Shown here: piece by piece, positions 1 to 8,073 of the stretch | How the letters are laid out: every line of letters begins with the position of its first letter | How positions within the stretch are numbered: the first letter of the stretch is position 1 | Source: Pseudomonas syringae | GTDB lineage: Bacteria > Pseudomonadota > Gammaproteobacteria > Pseudomonadales > Pseudomonadaceae | DNA length: 64,000 bases | Direction of reading: 5' to 3' | Assembly (NCBI RefSeq): GCF_001698815.1 | Contig: NZ_LGSI01000047.1 | Span: 1 to 64,000 of the forward strand | Made by a program: the position numbers and the translations under genes | The notes under the pieces: generated by a model | Databases searched by the model: none | The model's input: only the letters and a program-made list of their open reading frames with translations | What the model was told of the DNA's origin: nothing

Positions 1-20
1 TACCGGATTCTGTGTTGCTC

Positions 21-116
21 GGTAGGACCGGACTTGTCCGGGAAGGCGGAGGATCTGCAGAGGAACATCTTCGGCGTTCACACCGACCTCTTCGGGGACA
101 AGTCCCCTCCTACCGG
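21..116. repeat. REP pair 1
   Basis: Two facing REP palindromes. The left one has the core GGACCGGACTTGTCCGGG and the right one GGGGACAAGTCCCC, bounded by GGTAGG and CCTACC. It lies just 3' of the permease gene. The two halves belong to different variants, the same mixed arrangement as REP pairs 10 and 13. Confidence 0.85.
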
Positions 117-126
117 TTGTGTATAG

Positions 127-1137
127 TCAGACCAACCCTTCCTTCTGCAACTCGCTCTTCAGGTACGCGTAATAAATCGGCCCCGCCACCACGCCGGGCA
201 GGCCGAACGCGGCTTCGAAGATCAGCATCGCCATGAGCAATTCCCACGATTTGGCATTGATCTGCCCGCCAACGATGCGTGCGTTGAGGAAATACTCGAC
301 CTTGTGGATCACGATCAAGTAACCCAGCGCGGCCATCGCCACCCAGATCGACAGCGACATGCCGACGATGAAGATCAGCGTGTTGGACATCAGGTTGCCC
401 ACTACTGGCAGCAGGCCAAGCAGGAAGGTCAGGATGATCAGGGTTTTGGTCAGCGGCAGGTGAATGCCGCACAACGGCAGGACTACCGCGAGAAAGATCG
501 AGGTGAACGCCGTGTTCAGCAGGGAAATCTTGATCTGGGCGAAGACAATATTGCGAAACGCGCGGCTCAGCAGGCTCAAGCGATTGAACAGCGCGGCGGC
601 CAGCGGCTTGCGGGTGTGCACATCAGAGATCTGCTGCAGGGCAATGATCGCGCCCAGCACCATGCCGATCAGCAAGGTCACGAACATGTGCGCGGCGCCT
701 TTGCCGAGCATCTGCAATTCGCCCACGTGCTTCTGGATCCATTCGCCCAGGGAAACCCGGAACTCCGCCGCACTGGCCGGTAGATAGCTGTCGATGAACG
801 GCGGCAACTGGCCGCGCGCCCGATCCACCAGCACCATGAACTTGTCCAATGAGGCGCCGGGGTTTTCGGCTTCGTGCAGGACGAAGCTGATCGCACCGGC
901 AAAGATCAGCGCCAGTACGCTGACCACCAGCGTGCCGAGCAATGCCACCGCAACCCAGCGCGCGCGCGGACCGGCGATGAGCCTTTGCAGCTGGGGCGTG
1001 AGCATGTTGACCAGTTCGTAAACCAGCAGCCCGGCGAGCAGACTCGGCAAGAGTTTGAACGGTAATACCATCAGCAGGCCGCCGAATACCAGAATCCAGC
1101 TGGCCAACAAAATTTGTCGTGCAGAAAACGTTGGCAT
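127..1137 (-). CDS. AI-2E family transporter (PerM/TqsA/YdiK-type membrane protein)
   Basis: This is a polytopic inner-membrane protein of 336 residues, usual for the family. Hydrophobic segments lie near residues 10-45, 63-88, 150-170 and 200-315. The C-terminal half carries the family's LLPVVGN-type motif near residue 242 and an HKVEYFLNARIVG stretch near 280. Members have been linked to autoinducer-2 export or to ion/pH homeostasis; the substrate cannot be read from sequence. The start is supported by GAGG in GTTTTGAGGCTAT before the ATG. It stands alone on the minus strand, with a REP pair after its stop. Confidence 0.85.
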   Translation of the reverse strand: MPTFSARQILLASWILVFGGLLMVLPFKLLPSLLAGLLVYELVNMLTPQLQRLIAGPRARWVAVALLGTLVVSVLALIFAGAISFVLHEAENPGASLDKFMVLVDRARGQLPPFIDSYLPASAAEFRVSLGEWIQKHVGELQMLGKGAAHMFVTLLIGMVLGAIIALQQISDVHTRKPLAAALFNRLSLLSRAFRNIVFAQIKISLLNTAFTSIFLAVVLPLCGIHLPLTKTLIILTFLLGLLPVVGNLMSNTLIFIVGMSLSIWVAMAALGYLIVIHKVEYFLNARIVGGQINAKSWELLMAMLIFEAAFGLPGVVAGPIYYAYLKSELQKEGLV

Positions 1138-1311
1138 ATAGCCTCAAAACAGCGGCGCAAAGAGGGAGGCAGTCTGCCAGCGTTCTGAGTCGAGGACCAG
1201 TGATCCGAGGGCCTGACGGCTCATCGCTGTGATTGCGGCCGACAGCATAGTCCGCAACCACAGGATTTATCGCACTGAATAAGCATTTTCCGCGCACGGG
1301 GCGCAGGAAAT

Positions 1312-1596
1312 TTATTTCTTCTTGAGACAATCACTCATGAAGGCCTTGCGCGCATCGCCCTTGAGCGCCTGAGTGCCGGCGGTTGCGTTGCAGGTTTTCA
1401 TTTTTTCTTGCTGGGTAGAAGGCGGGGAAGCCTTCAGACATGTACTCATGAACGCTTTGCGCTCATCACCCTTGAGCGTTTTCGCCGAGGCGTCCGCGTT
1501 GCAGGTGGTCATTTTGTTTTGCTGGGCAGTGGCCGCAAAACCCTGGGCACACATCAGCAGGCTCATGAGCAATAAAGGGACACGCAGGAATTTCAT
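1312..1596 (-). CDS. PsiF repeat protein, exported
   Basis: The 94-residue protein has a signal peptide (residues 1-21, ending GFAA) and two tandem PsiF repeats, roughly residues 25-55 and 62-92. Each repeat has a KM-x-TCNA motif and a KGD-x-RKAFMS-x-CLK motif. The four Cys (32, 53, 69, 90) are placed identically in the two repeats, so two periplasmic disulfides are likely. E. coli psiF is induced by phosphate starvation, but its function is unknown. The start has a strong GGAGAGAAG ribosome site. No Pho box was recognised upstream. Confidence 0.85.
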   Translation of the reverse strand: MKFLRVPLLLMSLLMCAQGFAATAQQNKMTTCNADASAKTLKGDERKAFMSTCLKASPPSTQQEKMKTCNATAGTQALKGDARKAFMSDCLKKK

Positions 1597-1725
1597 CGAT
1601 CTTCTCTCCGGACTGGCGCACTGATGAGTACGTCCTGTCTGGCAGTGTAGTCAACCGAATGTGACTGTAACGTTGTCCTCCCGTGACGACGGGAGAACAA
1701 CGTTGCATCAACTAAACAGCATCCA

Positions 1726-1971
1726 TCAGGAGGCGCCCGCCGACTCCTCGCTCTCGACACTGTGAATCGATACGTCGGTGATGCCCAAGGCGTGGGGCAT
1801 TCCGTTGTAGGTGTCACTGATATCATGCAGGTCATCTTCCAGAGCGACATGGTGCTTGAGCGCCAGCTCATGGACCACCTCAATGATCGGGACATCCAGG
1901 TCCTCGATCACATCCACATGGTGCTCACCCGCCAGGGTGTATTCGATTTCATAGTGCTCTTTGTCGCTCAT
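1726..1971 (-). CDS. conserved small acidic, His-rich protein, unknown function
   Basis: An 81-residue cytoplasmic protein without signal peptide or membrane segment. It is rich in Asp/Glu and His, with paired His at EHHVD and KHHVA, and has an Ile/Val-rich strand pattern. GGAG sits eight bases before the ATG. It follows the lipase gene on the same strand, 60 bases after the lipase stop, so transcription from the lipase promoter is not possible in that order; it is upstream of psiF. I do not recognise the family. The His/acid composition would suit metal binding, but that is only a guess. Confidence 0.6.
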   Translation of the reverse strand: MSDKEHYEIEYTLAGEHHVDVIEDLDVPIIEVVHELALKHHVALEDDLHDISDTYNGMPHALGITDVSIHSVESEESAGAS

Positions 1972-2031
1972 CGCATCACTCCATTGCCGACCTCTTTGAT
2001 CGGCAGACTACGAACCACGGCTCAAAACGAG

Positions 2032-2922
2032 CTAAAGACCGGCGGCCTTGAGGCGCGCGGCATGTTCAACAAACAACCCAACGGGATCAACACCCTTACC
2101 GACCAGCCCGAAGGTCTGGTTGACGATGTCAAAATGGTCGAGGGGGTAGTTATCCCCAATGACAGTGCCCAGATGGGAACTGAAGCGCCCGACCATGCCA
2201 TCACATTGACCTCGCTCTTTTGTGAACGTGCGAGCGAATATTCGACAGGTTACATTGGTGCCATCAATTCGATTGCCACCCCTGTCACTCAACCCTTTCT
2301 GGATAGTCCCGGACCACGAGTAATAGCGCACGCCGTTGACCAGTTCTGCGCCCTGCCCGCCCCAGGTTTCCGGTAACCCTTGCGGATACTGGCTATTGAA
2401 CAGCGCCACGCCGTCGCTGGTCAGCGAGTGGTGCGCGGCATCGACATCGGTGGGCAAACGGGTGCCGCGATAGCCGGTGTCCAGCAATGCCATGATCCAC
2501 ACAGTCAGTCGTATCGCAGCGTTGAGCAACAGACCGCGCAGGGTTCCGGCCGGAAAATTCTTCTCCAGGAAGTCGGCCAATTCCGAGCCGTGATTCGGGC
2601 CGGCGACGGAAGTCACCGACGCCACCAGCTCGGGATGCTTGGCGGCGACGTAGCGAATGGTCAGTGCGCCCTGGCTATGGCCGAACAGATTGACCTTCTC
2701 GGCCCCGGTCTCCTTGAGGATTTCCCTGATCCGCTCGATCAACTGCTCGCCCCGGACTTCAGATGAATTGACCGCCGAGACCATGACCGGAATCACCGTT
2801 GACCCGTCGCGACGTAAAGCCCTGACAATGCCGTACCAATACGAATAGAACACCAGTCGCACAAAGCCCAGCAAACCGGGGACCAACACCAGCGGATAAC
2901 GCGTCGCCTGTTTTTGCGTCAT
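2032..2922 (-). CDS. triacylglycerol lipase (family I alpha/beta hydrolase)
   Basis: A 296-residue lipase resembling P. aeruginosa LipA and P. fragi lipase. The nucleophile elbow is GHSQG with Ser83. The DGMVG motif supplies Asp241 and LDHFDIVNQ supplies His263; the Asp-His spacing of 22 is the same as in LipA. The oxyanion-hole region is VLVPGLLGF near residue 12. I chose the ATG at 2922 because CGAGGAGGC stands before it; the frame is open further upstream to 3117 but without support. With this start there is no obvious signal peptide, and no lipase foldase (lif) gene is adjacent, so an intracellular or non-classically exported enzyme is likely. Confidence 0.85.
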   Translation of the reverse strand: MTQKQATRYPLVLVPGLLGFVRLVFYSYWYGIVRALRRDGSTVIPVMVSAVNSSEVRGEQLIERIREILKETGAEKVNLFGHSQGALTIRYVAAKHPELVASVTSVAGPNHGSELADFLEKNFPAGTLRGLLLNAAIRLTVWIMALLDTGYRGTRLPTDVDAAHHSLTSDGVALFNSQYPQGLPETWGGQGAELVNGVRYYSWSGTIQKGLSDRGGNRIDGTNVTCRIFARTFTKERGQCDGMVGRFSSHLGTVIGDNYPLDHFDIVNQTFGLVGKGVDPVGLFVEHAARLKAAGL

Positions 2923-3131
2923 GAATAGCCTCCTCGTGCAATCGACGGTTGAATGCTTGAACCATAGCGGCAATTGCCCAAAGAGCAGGCCCAGACTGGC
3001 GCGGCTATATGACAGGCAGTCATTTCCGCTGTGTAATGCCTGAAGGCCATCAAATAATCGAACTCTCGCCCATCTCGAATGCTCAAAGCTGCAACGGGCC
3101 AACAATGGCTCAGTCATCTGGAGTGACTTTC

Positions 3132-3470
3132 ATGTTGAAAAAGAGCCTGGCGGCAATGTTTGTACTGGCAGCAGTGACCGGTTGCGCCAACACAACGCCG
3201 CAAAACCCTGTGGATTTCGTGACCTATCGCGACCAGCCGCTGGTCAAGCAAGTCGAAAATGGCATGACCCAGACTCAAGTCCTGACCATTGGCGGCACGC
3301 CATCCACACGCGTGCAGCGCAAGGTCCATCCGGGCATGTGCAACAACTACGTGCTCAACAAAGACGGGCATGAGCAGGTGTTCCACGTCAGCTTCGACGC
3401 GAACGGCCGTGTGGATAACAAAGGTTTCATGACCTGCGAACAGCGCGAAGCCAACGAACGCGCGATGTGA
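3132..3470 (+). CDS. osmE: OsmE-like outer-membrane lipoprotein (SmpA/OmlA fold)
   Basis: A 112-residue lipoprotein. The signal peptide ends in the lipobox VTGC (Cys18) and the mature part is an SmpA/OmlA domain with the NGMTQTQVLTIGGTPS helix-turn near residue 43. OsmE family members are envelope proteins raised by osmotic stress in enterobacteria. The start at 3132 gives a proper signal peptide and has GGAG eight bases upstream, whereas the frame is open from 3009. The order osmE then bacterioferritin matches P. aeruginosa. A terminator follows the stop. Confidence 0.85.
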   Translation: MLKKSLAAMFVLAAVTGCANTTPQNPVDFVTYRDQPLVKQVENGMTQTQVLTIGGTPSTRVQRKVHPGMCNNYVLNKDGHEQVFHVSFDANGRVDNKGFMTCEQREANERAM

Positions 3471-3488
3471 TGTAAGCAGCACGAAACG

Positions 3489-3522
3489 AAAAAGCCCGAC
3501 GGCAGAAGCGTCGGGCTTTTTC
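3489..3522 (+). terminator. Rho-independent terminator of osmE
   Basis: A seven-base-pair GC stem (GCCCGAC / GTCGGGC) flanked by A5 and T5, just 3' of osmE. Because of the A-tract it may also act in the opposite direction for the small minus-strand gene that follows. Confidence 0.9.
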
Positions 3523-3545
3523 TTGCGTCGCGTAGGGTGGCGCGC

Positions 3546-3632
3546 TTAGAAAACCAGCTTGAACAAGGCGATAACCACGACCAGGCCAATCAGAAAGATG
3601 ATACCGATGGTACTGCCCAGGAACTTAAGCAT
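3546..3632 (-). CDS. 28-residue single-span membrane peptide
   Basis: A very short gene. It encodes MLKFLGS, then about 18 hydrophobic residues (Ile/Val/Leu/Phe/Gly), and ends in a Lys and LVF. The protein should be a small integral membrane peptide with little outside the bilayer. The ATG at 3632 has GGAGATTC upstream; the frame is open to 3746 but the extra part looks non-coding. It is placed between osmE and the ferritin-like gene, facing the osmE terminator. Type I toxins look similar, but no antisense RNA could be identified, so I leave it as a small membrane peptide of unknown role. Confidence 0.6.
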   Translation of the reverse strand: MLKFLGSTIGIIFLIGLVVVIALFKLVF

Positions 3633-3853
3633 TGTGAATCTCCAGTAATTTTTCGTCTCAAAACTGGGACCGCAGCGCGTCAGGCTCGTTTCGTTAATCT
3701 TTGCCAATTGTCGTAATAGTTTTTGGCATAAAACTTTTTGCTCCACGGGCGACTCACAACCTATGACCGATCCTGCCGGGCGTCAGCAACCGCTTTACCC
3801 ACTGACGCATCAAGAGCGAGACGGATAACCGGATTAGCCTTTGGAGATTCAAG

Positions 3854-4387
3854 ATGAACGATTCACAGCAACTATCTGATGTCAGCACCCTGCGCCAACG
3901 CGCGCGCCTGAACGTGGAAAACGGCGCCGTGACCGAAGGCTACAGCGCCGACCGGGAAACCGTCCTGCGTCTGCTCAACGAGTCACTGGCCACCGAACTG
4001 GTCTGCGTCCTGCGCTACAAACGTCACTACTACATGGCGACCGGCCTGAAAGCGGCGACCGCTGCGGCCGAGTTTCTGGAACACGCCGAGCAGGAAGCCG
4101 AACACGCCGATCTGCTGGCTGAACGCATTGTGCAACTGGGCGGCGAGCCGGAATTCAATCCCGACCTGCTGTCGAAGAATTCCCACGCTCAGTACGTAGC
4201 CGGTAATACGCTCAAGGAAATGGTTTACGAAGACCTGGTGGCCGAACGTATCGCCATCGACAGCTATCGCGAAATCATTCAGTACATCGGCGAACAGGAT
4301 CCGACCACACGTCGCATCTTCGAAACCATCCTCGCCCAGGAAGAAGAGCACGCCGATGACATGGCGGATATTTTGAAAGACCTGTAA
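3854..4387 (+). CDS. ferritin-like / bacterioferritin-family protein
   Basis: A 177-residue four-helix protein. Probable di-iron or ferroxidase ligands are Glu48, the E-x-x-H pair Glu81/His84, Glu131 and the E-x-x-H pair Glu163/His166. It lacks the Met52 context of haem-binding Bfr, so it is best described as a bacterioferritin/Dps-like iron-storage or redox protein, as in the P. aeruginosa gene next to osmE (PA4880). The TTTGGAGATTCAAG leader supports the start. It is monocistronic and converges on asmA with a long palindrome between them. Confidence 0.85.
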   Translation: MNDSQQLSDVSTLRQRARLNVENGAVTEGYSADRETVLRLLNESLATELVCVLRYKRHYYMATGLKAATAAAEFLEHAEQEAEHADLLAERIVQLGGEPEFNPDLLSKNSHAQYVAGNTLKEMVYEDLVAERIAIDSYREIIQYIGEQDPTTRRIFETILAQEEEHADDMADILKDL

Positions 4388-4409
4388 TTTTTGTAACCGT
4401 TATGCGCAA

Positions 4410-4467
4410 TCCGTAGGACCGGCTTCAGCCGGGAGGACCTTCTCCCGGCTGAAGCCGGTCCTACGGA
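4410..4467. repeat. REP pair 2: perfect long hairpin between bfr and asmA
   Basis: Perfect 26-base inverted arms around a six-base centre, with outer edges TCCGTAGGACC and GGTCCTACGGA. It sits between two convergent genes, so it can form a strong RNA hairpin for either transcript. No clear T-run follows, so it is probably an mRNA 3' end stabiliser as much as a terminator. Confidence 0.9.
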
Positions 4468-4479
4468 TTCGCTCAGTCC

Positions 4480-6549
4480 TTACTGCACCGTCTTCGGCGC
4501 CTTGCCTGCGCGCATCTGCTCCAGCAACGGCGTGCATTGGTTGGGTACGTCGCCGCTGCTGGGTGCCACCAGCGCCAGCAAGCCTGCCGCAGGCCCTATC
4601 GCTGCGCCGAGCAACACCATGCCAGCACCACGCAGCAACAGCGGGCCGGTTTGCACGCCGGCGCTCGGTTTGGCAAACGGACCGCGCACGTACAACGGTG
4701 AACGCAGCGAAAAGACCCGGAAGCCCTTGGATTCCGGCTTGATTGCCATGTCCAGTTGCTCGGTCTTGAAGTTCGCCGTGCCATCGATATAGATGATCGC
4801 GTTCTCGGTATCGAAGACAAACAACCGCGTGCTCAGCAGGCCGTCCTTGATACCCATGTCCGACGCCGCGCAATTGATCTTCACGTCCTGGTCGCCAAAC
4901 AACTTGCCGACCACGTAGTTGCCCACGTTAAGCCCGGCGATTTCCATCAGGCTGCGGCTGATGGCGCCGTCGTTGACCAGCATCTTCAGGTCACCGTTGG
5001 CGCTGCCCAACAGGGCCGCGATGGAATTGCCCCGGCCGCCGATATCCGCATCACCGTTCAATTCACCGAAACTGGTCTTCATCGGTTCAAAGGTCGGGAA
5101 CAGCTGCTTGAGCTTGAGTTTGCGCGCCGAGACTTTGGCCCGGCCTTGCAATGGCTGATTCCGGCCATCGAGACGCACATCGGCATCGAGCTTGCCGCCC
5201 GCGACGCCGAAACGCAGGGGTTGCAGGCTGAGCTGGCCATCATCCAGAACAACATGGGCGTACAGGTCCGTAAAGGGCAGGTCCGGGCTCTGTACGATTT
5301 TCTTGCCGGTGAACTCGACGTCGGCGTCCATGGCACGCCAGCGATCCGTCTGGAACTCCTCGACGGGCAGCACTTTGCCTGCTGGCTGCTTGCTGTCGCC
5401 GCCGCGTTTTTTCTGCGCGGCGTTTGAGTCCGCACCAATCAGCGGCGCCAGGTCGGTGAACAGCAATTGATTGGAAACCAGCGCGCCGGTCAGTTTCGGC
5501 CGCGGCTGGCTGGCAACGAAGCCGAGATCGCCATGAATGTCGCTATTGCCGATCTTGCCGTTGAAGCTTTCGTAGCGGAAATTCGCGCCCGCCGGATCGT
5601 GCAGTTTCGCGATCAGATGACCGTCAGTGGCGTACGCCGGCGAATCGGGCAAGGTCACGCCGGTCAGCGGATACAGATTGCCGAGGCTGCTGCCGGACAG
5701 CTTCAGGCGCAGGTCCAGCGCACCGAGATTCTGCGGATCCGTCAACGTGCCGGCAACCACCGCGTGGGTGTCGCCAATCTGCACATCGGCCTGCACCGGG
5801 AACGGTTGCGCGGCATCCTTGAGCGCCAGCAGGCCGCCGACTTTACCGGTGCCGTTGAGTTTCTGGCCGTGATACTGGCCTTTATAGCTGAGGCCAAACG
5901 CGTAATCCTGCGGCGTAATGCCTTTGTCCTGGGCTTTTTTCGCTTCGCCGCTGCCGACGATGTCGCTGAACGGAATGGGCTTGCCCAGTGGATCGATGAC
6001 CACATCCACTTGAGTCTTCAAGGTCTGGTCGTTGAAGCTGACCAGGCCCTTGTCGAACTTGATCGCGCCGATGTCCAGCACCCATTTCGAGGGTTCCGCG
6101 TTCGGCTCGGACTTGGGCAGGTCGAACGTCCAGTTGGCGCGGCCATCGGCCAGGCGCTCAAGCTTCGCGTCCGGCCCGGTCAGGTCGATACGCGGGATCA
6201 CTACGTTTTGCCAAAGCAGCGGCAACGGCGCCAGACGGAATTCGACGCGCTTCAAGGTGACCATTTGCGGGGTTTTCGACCATTCAGGATTACCCAGGCT
6301 CAGGTCTTCGGCGACGAAATGTGGCCAAGGCACCCACGCGCGCCAGCCACCCTGCTCCGGCTCACGCGCCCACAGCACCGCCAGATTGCCGTTGATGGCG
6401 AACGGGCGATGCAGCGCTTCACTGACTTTTTCGTTGAGGGTTGGCTTGATGCGGTTCCAGTCGAACGTGGCGATCACAATGACCAATACAGCCAGGACCA
6501 ATAACAGGACAACACCGGTCCAGGCGAAAATTTTACGACTGCGCGTCAT
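4480..6549 (-). CDS. AsmA family protein
   Basis: A 689-residue envelope protein with one N-terminal membrane segment (about residues 9-28), followed by a long beta-rich AsmA region (AsmA/DUF748 type) in the periplasm. The C-terminal AsmA_2-like part includes FGELNGDADIGGRGNSIAAL and TANFKTEQLDM near residues 495-610. AsmA-like proteins are now thought to form bridge-like channels moving phospholipid between the membranes. The ribosome site is GGAGAG, nine bases before the ATG. The protein ends with a hydrophobic Gly/Ala-rich segment and a short Cys-containing tail. It is a single gene. Confidence 0.9.
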   Translation of the reverse strand: MTRSRKIFAWTGVVLLLVLAVLVIVIATFDWNRIKPTLNEKVSEALHRPFAINGNLAVLWAREPEQGGWRAWVPWPHFVAEDLSLGNPEWSKTPQMVTLKRVEFRLAPLPLLWQNVVIPRIDLTGPDAKLERLADGRANWTFDLPKSEPNAEPSKWVLDIGAIKFDKGLVSFNDQTLKTQVDVVIDPLGKPIPFSDIVGSGEAKKAQDKGITPQDYAFGLSYKGQYHGQKLNGTGKVGGLLALKDAAQPFPVQADVQIGDTHAVVAGTLTDPQNLGALDLRLKLSGSSLGNLYPLTGVTLPDSPAYATDGHLIAKLHDPAGANFRYESFNGKIGNSDIHGDLGFVASQPRPKLTGALVSNQLLFTDLAPLIGADSNAAQKKRGGDSKQPAGKVLPVEEFQTDRWRAMDADVEFTGKKIVQSPDLPFTDLYAHVVLDDGQLSLQPLRFGVAGGKLDADVRLDGRNQPLQGRAKVSARKLKLKQLFPTFEPMKTSFGELNGDADIGGRGNSIAALLGSANGDLKMLVNDGAISRSLMEIAGLNVGNYVVGKLFGDQDVKINCAASDMGIKDGLLSTRLFVFDTENAIIYIDGTANFKTEQLDMAIKPESKGFRVFSLRSPLYVRGPFAKPSAGVQTGPLLLRGAGMVLLGAAIGPAAGLLALVAPSSGDVPNQCTPLLEQMRAGKAPKTVQ

Positions 6550-6765
6550 TGCACGACTCTCCAGATGACAACCACCCTCACGGGCGCATTGCGTACGACT
6601 TTGCTGTTCGACTGATAAAAGTCGTGAGGGTTTGATTCGGTTCTACAAAAAGCCGCCTCGGTGGGCTAAATCATTTTTAATGATTACCACCATTAGCCGT
6701 ATGAAGTTCTCTCTGGACTACCGGAGCGGCATATTAGCGCCGTACCCAACCCGAGACACCTCATC

Positions 6766-6984
6766 ATGAAACGCCCACTGTTGCTCACCCTGACCTTTTC
6801 GCTTCTGGCCGCCAATGCTTTTGCCATGCCTGCGGCCGAGCAGCCCGCGTCCGGTGAAGCGAAGATGGAATCCCAAGCCGTGTACAAGACTGTGGCGCAG
6901 GACACTCCGCGCCTGATTCAGCAATACCAGCGCGTTGCCGAACATGGCCCCGAGCGTCTGGTCCAGCAGTATCAGCGGGTTTGA
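6766..6984 (+). CDS. small exported protein with a duplicated RL-x-QQYQRV motif
   Basis: A 72-residue protein with a clear signal peptide (residues 1-20, ending NAFA). The mature part is hydrophilic, about 50 residues, and ends in two near-copies of RL(I/V)QQYQRV separated by AEHGPE. No cysteines. I do not recognise a family. It lies alone between the divergent asmA gene and the desT-like gene and is followed by a REP pair. Confidence 0.6.
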   Translation: MKRPLLLTLTFSLLAANAFAMPAAEQPASGEAKMESQAVYKTVAQDTPRLIQQYQRVAEHGPERLVQQYQRV

Positions 6985-6998
6985 AGCTTAAAAAACTT

Positions 6999-7104
6999 GG
7001 TAGGAGGGGACTTGTCCCCGAATGCAATCGATCGGGCACCGAGGTAATCAGAAAATCAACGCCGCCTGAGCTGACGCCTTTCGGGGACAAGTCCCCTCCT
7101 ACCG
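6999..7104. repeat. REP pair 3
   Basis: Facing copies of GGTAGGAGGGGACTTGTCCC and its complement, about 58 bases apart, between the small exported protein gene and desT. Confidence 0.9.
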
Positions 7105-7187
7105 ATCTTTATTGAATTCGCGTTCACGCCTGATCAGCGCATTTGTTAAAGTGCCGAACCGTCCCTTTGCAGAATTCAGCCCGCCCC

Positions 7188-7820
7188 ATGTTGCCCCGCG
7201 CCGAACAGAAACAACAAACCCGACACGCCCTGCTCGATGCCGCTCGCAGCTTGATGGAAAGCGGGCGCGGCTTTGGCAGCCTGAGCCTGCGGGAAGTCGC
7301 ACGCACGGCCGGAATCGTACCCACCGGGTTTTATCGGCACTTCGATGACATGGACCAACTGGGCCTGGCGCTGGTCAGCGAAGTCGGCCAGACCTTCCGG
7401 GAGACCATCCGCCTGGTGCGGCACAACGAAATGGTCCTGGGGGGCATCATTGATGCGTCGGTGCGAATCTTCCTCGACGTCGTGGCCGCCAAACCCTCAC
7501 AGTTTCTGTTTCTGGCGCGTGAACAATACGGCGGCTCGCAGCTGGTTAGACAGGCCCTGGGCGCACTGCGCGAAGGCATCAGCGCCGACCTCGCGGCGGA
7601 TCTCGGCAAAATGCCCAAATGGCAGCATCTGGACCCGGCTTCCTTGTCGGTGATCTCCGATCTGGTGGTCAAAAGCGTTTTCGCCATGCTGCCGGAACTC
7701 ATCGACCCGCCGGCCGCAACCCTGGCTCCGCACTTGACCCCGCAAGCCAAAATCACCCAGCAACTGCGCTTTATCTTCATTGGCGCGCGGCACTGGAAGG
7801 GGTTGGGGAGTACCGAGTGA
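7188..7820 (+). CDS. desT: DesT/FabR-type TetR regulator of unsaturated fatty acid synthesis
   Basis: A 210-residue TetR protein. The N-terminal HTH contains SLSLREVARTAGIVPTGFYR near residues 31-50, and the ligand-binding half contains the QFLFLAREQYGGS stretch near 101. This is very close to my memory of P. aeruginosa DesT (PA4890), which senses the acyl-CoA saturation ratio and represses desCB and fabAB. The start at 7188 begins MLPRAEQKQQTR, as in DesT. In P. aeruginosa the gene also lies next to ureE, but there desB and its partner are adjacent. They are absent here, so the targets must lie elsewhere. Confidence 0.85.
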   Translation: MLPRAEQKQQTRHALLDAARSLMESGRGFGSLSLREVARTAGIVPTGFYRHFDDMDQLGLALVSEVGQTFRETIRLVRHNEMVLGGIIDASVRIFLDVVAAKPSQFLFLAREQYGGSQLVRQALGALREGISADLAADLGKMPKWQHLDPASLSVISDLVVKSVFAMLPELIDPPAATLAPHLTPQAKITQQLRFIFIGARHWKGLGSTE

Positions 7821-7830
7821 AACCTTTCTG

Positions 7831-7905
7831 ACGTAGGAGCGGCTTCAGCCGCGAGAGCCTCTGTCCGCATCGAAGGCCTTCTCCCGGCTAAAGCCGGCCC
7901 TACGT
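7831..7905. repeat. REP pair 4
   Basis: Facing palindromes ACGTAGGAGCGGCTTCAGCC and GGCTAAAGCCGGCCCTACGT, 3' of desT. The rest of the gap up to ureE (7906-8073) shows no further gene or clear element. Confidence 0.85.
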
Positions 7906-8073
7906 CGAAGCGCACCATTAATGAGCGCAGTTAAAAACGCGCACCAAAATACATCACCAAAGCCACCCCGGCCTTAATGATGCCTCCTGTCTGTAAGCAA
8001 TTTCCCACGTCATGCACTGTTGGCAAGCCCCTTGCTCTGCTTTGAAGCATCGTAATTAGCGGGAAGCTTCCTG

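Noticed and set aside
3546..3632. Type I toxin-antitoxin locus
   Set aside because: The peptide is toxin-like in shape, but no antisense RNA promoter or repeat pair typical of such loci could be identified from the sequence.
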